Shown piece after piece: positions 42,586 through 52,754 of a stretch of DNA of 64,000 bases. Every line of letters starts with the position of its first letter. The first letter of the stretch is position 1. The position numbers and the translations under genes are program-made. Under the pieces are notes generated by a model. That model ran no database searches, was not told where the DNA came from, and saw nothing but the letters and a program-made list of their open reading frames with translations. This DNA comes from Peteryoungia desertarenae (GTDB lineage Bacteria; Pseudomonadota; Alphaproteobacteria; Rhizobiales; Rhizobiaceae), in contig NZ_CP058350.1 in assembly GCF_005860795.2 (NCBI RefSeq), positions 2,510,501 to 2,574,500 of the forward strand, written 5' to 3'.

Positions 42586-43818
42586 ATGGCGTTTAATATC
42601 GTGAAATCAACAAGTTTGGCCCTGCTTGCGGCAACAGCTGCAGCCGGAATCGCCCATGCCGGCGGCCTTGAGCGCGGTGGCTACAACATCGACCTGCTGT
42701 TCGATCCTGGCCAATATGTGGCGGAAAGTGGCGTGACATACGTGGCGCCGGATCGTACGCTGAAGAATGTTCGGGATACGAACAATGGAAACGGTAATTT
42801 GAATACGCGGGCGACGACTGCATCCGAGACCGAGAGCTACTTTGTGCCGCGGATTGGTTTTAAAGCGAGCTTGACGGATTCTGTAGATTGTATGGCTGAT
42901 TATTCTCAGCCTTGGGGCGCTCACACCAAACCTGGATTTAACTGGGCTGGGGCGAATGACAACGCGGAAACCAAAATAAGCAGTAACAACTACGCACTCA
43001 CTTGCTCTTATAGATTCGACGTTGGCCCTGGACAATTCAGGGTGATTGCTGGCGGGTTTCACCAAGAGGTCTACGGGTTCAAAGAGCGCTTGGTAGCGCA
43101 AATACCTGCCGCGTTTGGTACCGGTATAGGTCGCCTTGATCTGGAAGGCGACGGCTATGGATGGCGGATTGGCGCGGCATATGAGATCACAGAGTATGCA
43201 TTGCGCGCGAGCCTCGTTTACAACAGCGAGGTAGAGCTTGATGACATCACGGGGACTCTTGATCTTCGCGGAATTTCTGCGTTGGTACCTGGTGGTGGTG
43301 GTTTGTTTGGCAGGTCTTCTCCAGTTTATGGCTCAACGGCCATGCCTGAGTCTGTCGAACTTAAAGTTCAGTCGGGTATTGCGCCTGGCTGGCTGGCATT
43401 TGGATCTGTAAAGTGGGTGGACTGGAGCCAGCTACAACGTATCCCATTTTTTGTTGCTGGAACCACCTCACCTGAGGCGACGGCTCTCAGTCTTGCGTAC
43501 CGCGACGGTTGGACGGTCAGTGGCGGCATCGGCCACAAACTAAATGACCAGTGGAGTATCGCGGGTTCCGTGACTTGGGATCGAGGTACTTCGCAGGGGT
43601 TTGGTTCTCAAAGTGACACCTGGACCTTTGGAACCGGAGTGTCATACACGCCGAGTGAGAATGTGGAGTTCCGGCTTGCCGGTGCATTAAGTCTGCTTAC
43701 GTCGGGCAGTTCTGGACCCACAACGGTTAAGGGCGTAACCTACGGCAATGAAATCTCCTACGACTTCGGCACTGATCTGGCCGCAGCTGTCTCCACATCG
43801 CTCAAGGTCCGCTTCTAA
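42586..43818 (+). CDS. OmpP1/FadL-type outer membrane protein
   Basis: Outer-membrane beta-barrel of 410 residues for hydrophobic substrates such as long-chain fatty acids. A signal peptide (VKSTSLALLAATAAAGIAHA) is followed by GGLERGGYNIDLLFDPGQYV, the N-terminal hatch, then alternating aromatic strands, GWRIGAAYEITEYALRASLV typical of FadL, and a terminal Phe (SLKVRF). GGGGAGTGAG precedes the ATG. Codons use many A/T third bases (for example GATTCTGTAGATTGTATG), unlike its neighbours, so it may be acquired. Confidence 0.88.
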   Translation: MAFNIVKSTSLALLAATAAAGIAHAGGLERGGYNIDLLFDPGQYVAESGVTYVAPDRTLKNVRDTNNGNGNLNTRATTASETESYFVPRIGFKASLTDSVDCMADYSQPWGAHTKPGFNWAGANDNAETKISSNNYALTCSYRFDVGPGQFRVIAGGFHQEVYGFKERLVAQIPAAFGTGIGRLDLEGDGYGWRIGAAYEITEYALRASLVYNSEVELDDITGTLDLRGISALVPGGGGLFGRSSPVYGSTAMPESVELKVQSGIAPGWLAFGSVKWVDWSQLQRIPFFVAGTTSPEATALSLAYRDGWTVSGGIGHKLNDQWSIAGSVTWDRGTSQGFGSQSDTWTFGTGVSYTPSENVEFRLAGALSLLTSGSSGPTTVKGVTYGNEISYDFGTDLAAAVSTSLKVRF

Positions 43819-43840
43819 AATCGGATACCCGCAATTTGCG

Positions 43841-43868
43841 CAAAGCCCGGCATGTCCGGGCTTTGTTG
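43841..43868 (+). terminator. Terminator of the fadL-like gene
   Basis: A perfect 10-bp stem CAAAGCCCGG/CCGGGCTTTG around CATGT, 22 bp after the stop. The T run is short. Confidence 0.7.
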
Positions 43869-44316
43869 CGTCTGGGCATCAGGATTTGTGACATTTGTGC
43901 AACGTCTCATCTATCCTCGCAGGGGGCAACGCGGCTTTGCCCAAATTGTCCATATCCCGCCACAAATCAGGTGCACGGCTGCTGGCAGGACATGGGCGTG
44001 GTGCTGGTTCTTGTGTTTTGAGTGTGTGCGGCATGATGTGGTGTGGCGCGGAAGCCATTGAGTTTTCAGGCAGGTTCTGCCTTTCCGGCGATTGTGCCGG
44101 ATCTCAACGGGAAGAAGGCCAGCTTGGTCACGGCAGGGTCCTAGTCTTGCCGAAAACAGGATCTACTATCTGTTGCATGCGGAACACAGAAGTGGACGCG
44201 GTTAGACGCGTAAACGCCCTAGATATTGACGGGTGTGAACGAGATATTCATTCGTTCATGGGCAGTCTGATGCCGAAGGTCTCGCGGGTGGTCATCCGGG
44301 AAGGGATGGGACTGTG
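43869..44316. other. Long region upstream of exoR
   Basis: About 450 bp with no gene I can support. Open frames here are short and lack start signals and codon bias. A long regulated leader or a small RNA is possible, since exoR expression feeds back through ExoS/ChvI, but I see no decisive motif. Confidence 0.35.
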
Positions 44317-45162
44317 ATGGTCTCGGCTTTATGGAAGAATAACGCTACGATGCGGTTGAGTGAGTGGAAATCCCCGGCGGCAGTGCTTCTGTCGGCGATG
44401 CTGGTCTTGTCGGCGATGCTGGTCTTGTCGGCAGGCGTGCCGGCTAGAGCATTCGACATAAATGGTTCGGTAACCAAGGAATCCGGTCCCTTCGATCTCT
44501 TCAAGTTCGGCTTCAATGCCTACAAGAAGGGTCAGAAGGAAGAAGCCGTCGAGGCCTATCGTTATGCGGCTGAAAAAGGTCACACGGGTTCGCGCTGGGC
44601 GCTGGCCAACATGTATGCGGCCGGAGACGGTGTGGTCCGCGACGACTTCGAAGCCTTCAAGATTTATTCCGAGATAGCCAGCCAGGGTGTCGAACCCGGA
44701 TCGTCTGATACGGGCTTCTTCGTCAATGCTCTGATGGCGCTGGCGCGTTACTATAAGGACGGCATTCCCGGAAGCCCGGTCACCGCCGATCTGGCCCAGG
44801 CCCGTCAGCTTTATTTCCAGGCTGCCTCGGCCTTTGGTGTACCGGAAGCCCAGTTCCAGCTGGCGCGCATGATCCTTGCAGGCGAGGGCGGTCGCGCCAA
44901 TGTCCAGCAGGCGAAAAAGTGGCTTAATCTGGCGCGGCGCAGCGGCCATGCCGGTGCCATGGCAGTCTTTGGCAACGTTCTCTTCCAGGAGGGGCAGACC
45001 GTGAGAGGTCTGGCTTTTCTAACGGCAGCATTGGAGCGCTGCAGCCCTGTCGATTGCGGCTGGATGCAGGAAATGCAGGAACAGGCGTTCTCGGTGGCAA
45101 ACGAAGAAGACCGTCGGGTTGCCGTCGCAATTGCGCCGCAGGTTTTCCAGCAGGTCGAGTAA
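44317..45162 (+). CDS. exoR: ExoR, periplasmic regulator of exopolysaccharide synthesis
   Basis: Sel1-repeat protein of about 281 residues. In Sinorhizobium, mature periplasmic ExoR binds the ExoS sensor and holds the ExoS/ChvI system off, restraining succinoglycan and favouring motility. The mature part shows the family text SGPFDLFKFGFNAYKKGQKE, EAVEAYRYAAEKGHTGSRWA and LANMYAAGDGV; Sel1-type repeats continue to about 245. The signal peptide holds a 6-residue tandem duplication (SAMLVL twice), ending PARA before FD. The start is unsure: ATG 44317 has GGGA at good spacing, ATG 44350 would give 270 residues. Confidence 0.9.
   Translation: MVSALWKNNATMRLSEWKSPAAVLLSAMLVLSAMLVLSAGVPARAFDINGSVTKESGPFDLFKFGFNAYKKGQKEEAVEAYRYAAEKGHTGSRWALANMYAAGDGVVRDDFEAFKIYSEIASQGVEPGSSDTGFFVNALMALARYYKDGIPGSPVTADLAQARQLYFQAASAFGVPEAQFQLARMILAGEGGRANVQQAKKWLNLARRSGHAGAMAVFGNVLFQEGQTVRGLAFLTAALERCSPVDCGWMQEMQEQAFSVANEEDRRVAVAIAPQVFQQVE
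44392..44432 (+). repeat. 18-bp tandem duplication in the exoR signal peptide
   Basis: The 18-bp unit TCGGCGATGCTGGTCTTG occurs twice without mismatch (44392-44409 and 44410-44427), followed by a partial TCGGC. It stays in frame and lengthens the hydrophobic core by six residues. Confidence 0.9.
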
Positions 45163-45180
45163 CTTCTACTTTTCAGGATC

Positions 45181-45210
45181 AAAAAATGGCTCCTTGGGGA
45201 GCCATTTTTT
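45181..45210. terminator. Bidirectional terminator between exoR and xthA
   Basis: A 13-bp perfect stem AAAAAATGGCTCC/GGAGCCATTTTTT with loop TTGG. T-rich arms serve both converging genes. Confidence 0.92.
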
Positions 45211-45211
45211 G

Positions 45212-46000
45212 TTAGTTGAACGCGAAGTGGCCAACAACCGGTACATGATCGGAGGGCTTTTCCCAGGCGCGGACATGCTTCTCGATGGCGGTCGACCGCA
45301 GGTGATCGGTCGCCTCCGGTGACAGCATCAGATGATCGATGCGGATGCCGTTGTTCTTCTGCCAGGCGCCGGCCTGGTAGTCCCAGAAGGAATAAAGTGA
45401 CGCCTCATCTGTCGTTGCCCGCACGGCGTCGACGAAACCCAGATGTTCCAGCCTGCGGAAGGCGCTGCGGCTTTGCGGCAGGAAGAGGGCATCCGTTGCC
45501 CATTGCTTCGGATCCTTGCAGTCGAAGGGCTCTGGAATGATGTTGTAATCACCGGCCAGGATCAGCGGCTCCTCAAGCGCCATGCGATCCCGGGCAAGGG
45601 CTTCAAGCCGTGCCATCCAGGCCAGCTTATAGGGATATTTCACCGGATCATCCGATGGATTGCCATTCGGAAGGTATAGCGAGACGACACGGATCGCGCC
45701 GCGTTCAACCGAAAAAACGCCCTCGATAAAGCGTGCCTGCTCGTCGCCGTCGTCGCCCGGCAGGCCTCTGTGGACTTCATCCGGCTTCATGCGCGAGAGG
45801 AGGGCGACGCCATTGAAACCCTTCTGCCCATGGGTTTCGACATGATATCCCAGCGCCTCGATTTCACGGCGAGGAAAGCCTTCATCGACGGACTTGATCT
45901 CCTGCAGGCATGCGATGTCCGGACGGGAAGTCTCCAGCCACTGGCAGAGGTTTTCGATGCGAGCCTTCACACCGTTGATATTCCAGGTGGCAATTTTCAT
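45212..46000 (-). CDS. xthA: Exodeoxyribonuclease III
   Basis: AP endonuclease/3'-exonuclease of base excision repair, 262 residues. EEP-fold motifs: MKIATWNINGVKARIENL, IACLQEIKS (metal Glu), SLYLPNGNP, LAGDYNIIP, and the terminal IDHLMLSP and PSDHVPVVG with catalytic His. TTGAGGAATTC precedes ATG 46000. It starts seven bases after the erpA stop, so the two are an operon. Confidence 0.95.
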   Translation of the reverse strand: MKIATWNINGVKARIENLCQWLETSRPDIACLQEIKSVDEGFPRREIEALGYHVETHGQKGFNGVALLSRMKPDEVHRGLPGDDGDEQARFIEGVFSVERGAIRVVSLYLPNGNPSDDPVKYPYKLAWMARLEALARDRMALEEPLILAGDYNIIPEPFDCKDPKQWATDALFLPQSRSAFRRLEHLGFVDAVRATTDEASLYSFWDYQAGAWQKNNGIRIDHLMLSPEATDHLRSTAIEKHVRAWEKPSDHVPVVGHFAFN

Positions 46001-46007
46001 GAATTCC

Positions 46008-46340
46008 TCAAACGGAGAAGCTGGTGCCGCAGCCGCAGCTTGCAACGGCATTCGGGTTTTTGATCTGGAAAGATTGCCCCATCAGATTGTCGATGAAGTC
46101 GATTTCCGAGCCGGCCATGTAGATGAGCGATACGGGGTCGATCAACACCTTGGCACCGTCCCTCTGGATCACCACATCATCGTCATGGGGGGCGGTATCG
46201 AGGTCAAACTTGTAGGAGAATCCCGAACAGCCGCCGCCCTCGACCGATACCCGCAGAGCGCTCTTTTCGGGGTCACTGGCGACAACGGCGGCGATTCGCT
46301 TTGCCGCGGATTCGGAAAGGGTCACGTTTACATCAGTCAT
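46008..46340 (-). CDS. erpA: Iron-sulfur cluster insertion protein, A-type (ErpA/IscA)
   Basis: 110-residue carrier that passes Fe-S clusters to target proteins. The three cysteines of A-type carriers are in GGGCSGFSYKF and the terminal SCGCGTSF. AGGAGGCGAAAGA precedes ATG 46340. It is the first gene of an erpA-xthA operon and divergent from dgt. Whether it should be called ErpA or SufA/IscA cannot be settled from this window. Confidence 0.9.
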   Translation of the reverse strand: MTDVNVTLSESAAKRIAAVVASDPEKSALRVSVEGGGCSGFSYKFDLDTAPHDDDVVIQRDGAKVLIDPVSLIYMAGSEIDFIDNLMGQSFQIKNPNAVASCGCGTSFSV

Positions 46341-46540
46341 TCTTTCGCCTCCTGACGGGTTCAAGGCCCGTGGAAAACCGGCTCTCTCCGCAAGGTTCGA
46401 GCCATCAGATGAAGAGATAGTGCCACAAAGGACCGGGGATTGACCAATCGAGATCGTGCAGGGCAGACCCGGCCTTGCGGCTTCATCCGCTATAGGTATG
46501 AAGGCTGAAGAGTGGCGTCAATGGGAGCAACCGCAGACGG

Positions 46541-47758
46541 ATGACGATCGATAAGGAAGCGCTGGGTTTTGGCTCCGGCGAAAGAGCAATCTACGCAACC
46601 AATCCCTGGGCAAGCCGTGGTCGGTTGTTCCCGGAGGCAAGCAGCCCGACCCGCTCCGATTTTCAGCGGGATCGCGATCGCATCGTGCACACGACAGCCT
46701 TCAGGCGTCTGAAACACAAGACCCAGGTTTTCATCGGCCCCGATGGTGATCACTATCGTACCAGACTGACCCACACGATCGAGGTGGCCCAGATCGCCCG
46801 TGCTCTGGCGCGTGCTCTGAAGCTCGACGAAGATCTCGCCGAAGGCGTGGCGCTTGTCCATGATTTTGGCCATACGCCTTTTGGCCATACCGGCGAAGAT
46901 GCGCTGGACGAAGTGCTGAAGCCCTATGGCGGCTTTGATCACAATGCCCAGTCCTTGCGGATCGTCACAAAGCTCGAGCGCCGCTATGCGGACTTCGATG
47001 GCCTCAACCTGACCTGGGAGGCGCTTGAAGGCCTGGTGAAGCACAATGGCCCGCTTTTGACGAGGGAAGGCGAGGGGACGCGTGGCCCCGTTCCGCAGCC
47101 GATTCTGGACTATTGCGAGATCCATGACCTTGAACTGGCAAGCTTCGCAGGGCTTGAGGCTCAGGTTGCAGCCATTGCCGATGACATTGCCTACAACACC
47201 CATGACATCGATGACGGCCTGCGCTCGGGCTATCTGAGCTTCGACATGCTTGAGGAGGTGCCTTTCCTCGCAGGACTGATGCGCGAGGTCCGCGAGAAGT
47301 ATCACCACCTCGATGAGGATCGCTTCACCCACGAGATCATGCGCCGCCAGATCACCCGGATGGTGGAGGATGTGATCGGAGTTGCGCAGGAGCGATTGAA
47401 GCAATTCAAGCCGCAAAGCGTGGAAGACGTGCGGGCCGCACAGACGACCATCGCGACCTTTTCCGAGGCGATGGCAACGACCGATCAGCAGATCAAGAAA
47501 CTGCTTTTCCGACACATCTATCGCCATCCTGACATCATGCGCATTCGCGCCGGTGCGGCGCAGATCGTCACGGACCTGTTCCATGCCTACATGGCAGATC
47601 CGACCTTGATGAAAAGCCACTTCTGGGTGAACCACATTTCCGGTCTGAACACTCCAGCCAAGGCGCGTCACGTCGGCGACTATCTTGCCGGTATGACCGA
47701 TACCTACGCCGTCCGGGTACACAGGGAGCTGTTTGACCGGACTCCCGATTTGCGATAG
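46541..47758 (+). CDS. dgt: dGTPase-like deoxynucleotide triphosphohydrolase
   Basis: HD-domain enzyme of 405 residues that splits dNTPs to nucleosides and triphosphate. HD ligands: [29 protein letters not shown] and [15 protein letters not shown]. The ARxLFPE-like start ([20 protein letters not shown]) is typical of the dGTPase-like subfamily. GGAGC is about 12 bases before the ATG. It heads the conserved dgt-argS-SPOR-nagZ-scpAB run. Confidence 0.93.
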   Translation: MTIDKEALGFGSGERAIYATNPWASRGRLFPEASSPTRSDFQRDRDRIVHTTAFRRLKHKTQVFIGPDGDHYRTRLTHTIEVAQIARALARALKLDEDLAEGVALVHDFGHTPFGHTGEDALDEVLKPYGGFDHNAQSLRIVTKLERRYADFDGLNLTWEALEGLVKHNGPLLTREGEGTRGPVPQPILDYCEIHDLELASFAGLEAQVAAIADDIAYNTHDIDDGLRSGYLSFDMLEEVPFLAGLMREVREKYHHLDEDRFTHEIMRRQITRMVEDVIGVAQERLKQFKPQSVEDVRAAQTTIATFSEAMATTDQQIKKLLFRHIYRHPDIMRIRAGAAQIVTDLFHAYMADPTLMKSHFWVNHISGLNTPAKARHVGDYLAGMTDTYAVRVHRELFDRTPDLR

Positions 47759-47814
47759 GCAGCGCTCAACTTTGGAACGGTCGACCGCAGACAGACGGTC
47801 GCGCAGGTGTGAAC

Positions 47815-49575
47815 ATGAATCTCTTTGCCGATTTCGAAACCAGACTGACGAACACGCTCGCGCAGATCGAGGGAATTCGCGAAAAGCGCGACAGTCTGGA
47901 CTTCAGCCGTATCGTCGTTGAACCGCCGCGCGATCCGAGCCATGGCGATGCGGCGACCAATGCGGCGATGGTGCTTGCCAAGGGCGTTGGAACCAATCCG
48001 CGCGCGCTTGCTGAAACCATCAGTGAGGCGCTGAAGAAGGATGAAGACATCGTCGAGGTCACGGTCGCCGGACCCGGCTTCATCAATATCAGGCTGTCGG
48101 TAGCCTACTGGCAGCGTCTGCTTGCCCTGATGATCCGTCAGGGAACGGATTTCGGTCGATCGACTGTCGGCCAAGATCGCAAGGTCAATGTCGAATATGT
48201 CTCGGCCAATCCGACAGGCCCGATGCATGTCGGCCATTGCCGGGGCGCGGTCGTGGGCGATGCGCTCGCCAATCTCTTGGCCTTTGCCGGCTATGAGGTG
48301 ACCAAGGAATATTACATCAACGACGCCGGTGCGCAGGTGGACGTGCTCGCACGCTCTGTGTTCCTTCGGTATCGCGAGGCGCTCGGCGAAAAGATCGGCG
48401 AGATACCGTCTGGTCTTTATCCTGGCGATTACCTGGTGCCTGTCGGTGAGGCTCTGGCAGCCGAATATGGTCCGCGCCTGCACAATATGCCGGAAGAAGA
48501 ATGGATGACGATCGTCAAGGAGCGTGCGATCGAGGCCATGATGGCGATGATCCGTGAGGATCTGGCCACCTTGAATGTACATCATGACGTGTTTTTCTCG
48601 GAGCGCTCGCTGCATGCCAATGGCGCCTCCAGCATCCGCACGGCCATCAACGACCTGACTTTCAAGGGCCATGTCTATCGTGGCACCCTGCCGCCACCCA
48701 AGGGCCAATTGCCGGAAGACTGGGAAGATCGGGAGCAGACGCTCTTCCGCTCGACCGAAGTGGGTGACGACATCGATCGTCCGCTGATGAAGTCCGACGG
48801 CAGCTACACCTATTTTGCTGCTGACGTTGCCTACTTCAAGGACAAGTATGATCGTGGCTTCTCCGAGATGATCTATGTGCTCGGCGCTGACCACGGCGGC
48901 TATGTGAAGCGTCTTGAGGCCGTGAACCGGGCGGTTTCTGAGGGCAAGACCAAGCTGACGGTTCTGCTGTGCCAGCTCGTCAAGCTCTATCGCGACGGCG
49001 AACCGGTGAAGATGTCCAAGCGGTCGGGCGATTTCGTCACGCTTCGCGAGGTGGTCGAGGAGGTGGGATCAGACTCCGTCCGCTTCATGATGCTCTATCG
49101 CAAGAGTTCTGAGCCGCTTGACTTCGATTTCGCCAAGGTGACGGAGCAGTCGAAGGACAATCCGGTCTTCTACGTGCAATATGCTCATGCACGCTGCATG
49201 TCGGTCCTGCGTCAGGCGAAGGAAGCCTTCCCGGATGTTGATTTTGACGCTGTCGATTTTTCTGAAGCTGTTCTGGGGCAGATTTCCGAGCCCTCGGAGC
49301 TGCAATTGATCGGCAAACTGGCGGAATATCCGAGAATTGTTGAGGCTGCGGCCCAATCGCAGGAACCGCATCGGCTTGCTTTTTACCTCTATGATCTGGC
49401 AAGTTCCTTGCACGCCCATTGGAACAAGGGCAAGGATTCGCCTGAATTACGCTTTGTTAACGATAAACATAGAGAATTAACCATCGCCAGGGTTGGGCTG
49501 GTGCATGCTGTCGCCTCCGTGTTGAAGTCGGGACTGGCCATTACTGGCACCGCTGCGCCGGATGAGATGCGGTAG
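47815..49575 (+). CDS. argS: Arginyl-tRNA synthetase
   Basis: Class I synthetase, 586 residues. The HIGH motif is in [18 protein letters not shown] near residue 131 and KMSK in [13 protein letters not shown] near 400; the C-terminal anticodon-binding domain has [20 protein letters not shown]. The ATG at 47815 has AGGTG five bases upstream; a GTG two codons earlier is also open. Confidence 0.96.
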   Translation: MNLFADFETRLTNTLAQIEGIREKRDSLDFSRIVVEPPRDPSHGDAATNAAMVLAKGVGTNPRALAETISEALKKDEDIVEVTVAGPGFINIRLSVAYWQRLLALMIRQGTDFGRSTVGQDRKVNVEYVSANPTGPMHVGHCRGAVVGDALANLLAFAGYEVTKEYYINDAGAQVDVLARSVFLRYREALGEKIGEIPSGLYPGDYLVPVGEALAAEYGPRLHNMPEEEWMTIVKERAIEAMMAMIREDLATLNVHHDVFFSERSLHANGASSIRTAINDLTFKGHVYRGTLPPPKGQLPEDWEDREQTLFRSTEVGDDIDRPLMKSDGSYTYFAADVAYFKDKYDRGFSEMIYVLGADHGGYVKRLEAVNRAVSEGKTKLTVLLCQLVKLYRDGEPVKMSKRSGDFVTLREVVEEVGSDSVRFMMLYRKSSEPLDFDFAKVTEQSKDNPVFYVQYAHARCMSVLRQAKEAFPDVDFDAVDFSEAVLGQISEPSELQLIGKLAEYPRIVEAAAQSQEPHRLAFYLYDLASSLHAHWNKGKDSPELRFVNDKHRELTIARVGLVHAVASVLKSGLAITGTAAPDEMR

Positions 49576-49640
49576 TATCGTCACCTTTTTCCCACATTGC
49601 GCTGGCATGCGTAGCGTCGCGTAGGTGAGTGGAACAGGTA

Positions 49641-52628
49641 ATGGTACAAAAACAGGCCGCATACAGCAGTCGAGCACAGGGTGAAAGCTTCGCGGACGAT
49701 GATCCGTTGGCGGAGCTTGCGCGCATTGTCGGCTTCGACCAGCCGCAGCAGCGCGCGCCTGAGCCGGAGCGGGAAGAGCTGCCGGCGGCTGCGCCTCAGG
49801 AGGCGGAGTTCAATCTCGAAGATGAGCTGCTCAGAGAGTTCTCGGATTACAATCCTCCCGTCACAGTGACTCCGCCAGTGTCGCGCGTGGCGGCGGAGCC
49901 TCAAAGGGCTCCGGAGCCGGCAAGGATCGAGCCGGACTACCGGGAATTTTCTGGCATCGACGATGAGCCGTTTGATATGGGTTTGTCGGTGGCGGACGCC
50001 TATGATCAGCCCGAGGCTCAAAGTGCACGGCCAGCTGACCAGGATGCTCCCGCTTTCGATCTTGCCGATGAGCTGGAATTTGCAGTTGGCGAGCCGGAGA
50101 TGCCGGCCGAGCAACCGTTCGACAACAGTTTCGCGAATTACAAAGTTGCGGAGCCGGAGGCAGAGCTTCCCCGACCGGTTCAGGCGCCCGAGCAGCGACT
50201 GCATTTGCCCTTGGCCAATTTCTCCGTGCAGCCGCCGCGTCGGATCGACCACGTTGTTGAGCCGCAGCCTGCCGCAGAGATCGCGCCAATTTCAGCCATG
50301 GAGCTGACACCAAGTTCAGCTCCGAAGGCTCCGGAAGCTCTCGTAGAGAAAAGCCTTCCTCAGCCGGGTTCTTCTGGTGAGGCTTTCGACCCATTTGCGC
50401 GCGTTTCGCCTGCTCCGGTGCTGTCGGCTCCTGTCGATATTGAGCTGCCATCGGTAGCGTCGGCACGTCAGGCCGCAGTTGCTGCCCCTGCCGAACCCTT
50501 CGATTTCGCTGCCTTCACAGCCGAGCGTGCCCAGGCTAGAGCCGCAGAACCTCTGGTGGCGCCGGTGTCCTCATCCCGTCAGGAGCCGGATTTCGGCTTC
50601 TCCTTTGACGATGAGTTTGGCGCCGAGCCGGAGTATCGCCAGCCAGGGCGGGAATTGGAGACCAGGCAGGCTTCAACAGTTGTTGCCGACGACCGGTCAG
50701 CCGAGGGCGCTGATCCTTTTCTCGATGATGGCTTCGATCCGTTCGTGGATCACGAATTCGACCTGCAACTCGACGAGTTGGATCTCGATCTCTCCGATAT
50801 CGAGGACGAGGCTCGTGCCGAGAACCCGAAGCCGCAGGCGGTTTCAGCTCCTGTTACCGCTCCCCTGGCCGCAACTCGATCCACCGAACCCGATTGGATG
50901 GACGATCTCCTGCGCGAGGCGACCGCTCCCGTCGCGCCCCTCGCCAACAACATGCAGGCTGCCTCCGCTGAGCAACGCGGCGAAACATACACGGGTGAAA
51001 GAGCGCCAACGGTGTTCCAGACCCCGATAGCCACAGCGGCAACGGGTCAGCTTGCAGGCGGTCTTGCCGCCACGGCCGCGATTGGTGCGGCCTCGCCTTC
51101 TGCGCCAGCAGGCCTTCAGTCTCCTCAGATGCAGGCGGCTCCGATCAATGCTCCTGGTGAGCCTTCATTCGGTTTCGACCCGACTGAAATCTCCGAACAG
51201 GATGAGATGGTGGAGAGCTTCTCGGGGATGGATGTGCCGGAGGTGCCGGTTCCAGAGCCCAAGCAGTCGGCTCCCGTGTCGAACGATTATGACTTTGATC
51301 TGGATGCAGAGCTCGCAACGCTTTTCAACGAGCCCGTGGTCGCTGAGCCAAGTGTTGCGCCCCTGGCCGCTGCGGCGACAGTGACACCGCTTGCCGTCAA
51401 TGCAGCGAAACCACATGCGGCTCCGAAGATCGATGATTTTGATGCCTTCGAAAAGGCGCTTGAGGACGACCTGAAATCCTCCATGAGTTTTGCCAAGGAA
51501 GACTCGGGTCTCCGTCGCGGCCACATTGCCATCACCAGTGACGGAAGCGCTGCCCGCGCCCGGAAAATCAAGACGGGTCTGCTCGCAACGGCGGCAGCTG
51601 TGGTCGTCGTGGTGGCAGCCGGCGGCGTCTATGCCTGGTTGACCGGATCCACAGCGCCCGGCGGCTCTGGCGAGCCAATCGTGATCGCTGCAGACAAGGA
51701 CCCGATCAAGATCGTTCCCGATGATCCAGGTGGCAAGGCAGTCCCGAACCAGGACAAGGCGGTCTATGATCGAGTGGCCGGTGCCCCTATTGAGGATCCC
51801 CAACAGGAAAACCTGATCTCTTCCAATGAAGAGCCGATTGATGTGGTCCAGCGGACGTTGATCCCCGAGACAGTCCCGCTGGCCGAAAATGACGAGGCCA
51901 TCCTGCGTTCAACGCCCGTTGGTGACACGGAAGATCCGCGTTTGCTGCCTGGTGTCGGCGATCCGACTGCCAATGCTGCCGAAGAGGATGTGACAATTGC
52001 ACCGCGTCGTGTTCGCACAATGATCGTGCGGCCAGATGGTACACTGGTGGCGCAGGAAGTGCCTGCCGAAGCTCCTGCCCAGGCGGCACCCAGCGAGCCC
52101 GCGACGAATGTCCTTGCTGCTCCAAGCCTGCCCAGCCCGGAGGACAGTGCCGCCGCCCGTGCTGCTGTTCTGGCCGAGGTGACGGAGGGAGAGGCAACGC
52201 CAAATGCAGTCGCGCCAACGTCGTCAAACAATGGTGCAACACCAATACCGACCACGCGCCCGGCCGACCAACCCGTCAATGTCGTCGGAACCGTGACGGA
52301 TCAAGGCAATCTGCGCCCAAGCCAGCAGCCGGTGGAAACGGCAGCGGCGGCTCCGGCTCAAGCGGCAGCACAGGTCTCCAATCCGGGCGGTTTCGTGATC
52401 CAGATTGCGTCCCTTCCTTCGGAAGCCGATGCGCAGCGATCCTACCAGTCGCTGTCAAGCCGCTATGCGAGTATCATTGGTGGTCGCGGTGTGGATTTCC
52501 AGCGGGCAGAGATTGCAGGCAAGGGAACCTATTTCCGTGTCCGGATCCCCGCTGGCACGCGTGAACAGGCAGTCGCCCTTTGCGAGCAATACCGGTCGGC
52601 GGGCGGTAGCTGCATTGTCGCGCGCTGA
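49641..52628 (+). CDS. Large SPOR-domain membrane protein
   Basis: About 995 residues. A very long acidic, Pro/Ala/Glu-rich cytoplasmic part (about 1-640) with repeated short motifs such as DPLAELARIVGF, FNLEDELLREFSDY and FDLDAELATLFNEP precedes one membrane helix (about 643-668, TGLLATAAAVVVVVAAGGVY). A periplasmic linker leads to a SPOR domain (915-995, GGFVIQIASLPSEADAQRSY), which binds denuded peptidoglycan at division sites. It sits next to nagZ, also a wall gene. The exact partner of the cytoplasmic part is unknown. The GTG at 49629 is an alternative start. Confidence 0.88.
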   Translation: MVQKQAAYSSRAQGESFADDDPLAELARIVGFDQPQQRAPEPEREELPAAAPQEAEFNLEDELLREFSDYNPPVTVTPPVSRVAAEPQRAPEPARIEPDYREFSGIDDEPFDMGLSVADAYDQPEAQSARPADQDAPAFDLADELEFAVGEPEMPAEQPFDNSFANYKVAEPEAELPRPVQAPEQRLHLPLANFSVQPPRRIDHVVEPQPAAEIAPISAMELTPSSAPKAPEALVEKSLPQPGSSGEAFDPFARVSPAPVLSAPVDIELPSVASARQAAVAAPAEPFDFAAFTAERAQARAAEPLVAPVSSSRQEPDFGFSFDDEFGAEPEYRQPGRELETRQASTVVADDRSAEGADPFLDDGFDPFVDHEFDLQLDELDLDLSDIEDEARAENPKPQAVSAPVTAPLAATRSTEPDWMDDLLREATAPVAPLANNMQAASAEQRGETYTGERAPTVFQTPIATAATGQLAGGLAATAAIGAASPSAPAGLQSPQMQAAPINAPGEPSFGFDPTEISEQDEMVESFSGMDVPEVPVPEPKQSAPVSNDYDFDLDAELATLFNEPVVAEPSVAPLAAAATVTPLAVNAAKPHAAPKIDDFDAFEKALEDDLKSSMSFAKEDSGLRRGHIAITSDGSAARARKIKTGLLATAAAVVVVVAAGGVYAWLTGSTAPGGSGEPIVIAADKDPIKIVPDDPGGKAVPNQDKAVYDRVAGAPIEDPQQENLISSNEEPIDVVQRTLIPETVPLAENDEAILRSTPVGDTEDPRLLPGVGDPTANAAEEDVTIAPRRVRTMIVRPDGTLVAQEVPAEAPAQAAPSEPATNVLAAPSLPSPEDSAAARAAVLAEVTEGEATPNAVAPTSSNNGATPIPTTRPADQPVNVVGTVTDQGNLRPSQQPVETAAAAPAQAAAQVSNPGGFVIQIASLPSEADAQRSYQSLSSRYASIIGGRGVDFQRAEIAGKGTYFRVRIPAGTREQAVALCEQYRSAGGSCIVAR

Positions 52629-52754
52629 TCGTTTTGCTGCAGTTTGATCGGGTGCGGGCGGTTTCCATCGGAAGCCGCCTTTTTCCTGTGTATGAACCGC
52701 TTGTCGGCTTTTACGCTGCTTCGGCTTTCCGATCCTCCCATTTATGATTCGTCC

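Noticed and set aside
43895..44317. 140-residue open frame between the fadL-like gene and exoR
   Set aside because: No ribosome binding site, no codon bias, odd residue mix; looks like non-coding leader.
46490..48894. Long minus-strand open frames over dgt and argS
   Set aside because: Both genes on the plus strand are certain; the opposite frames are GC-bias shadows.
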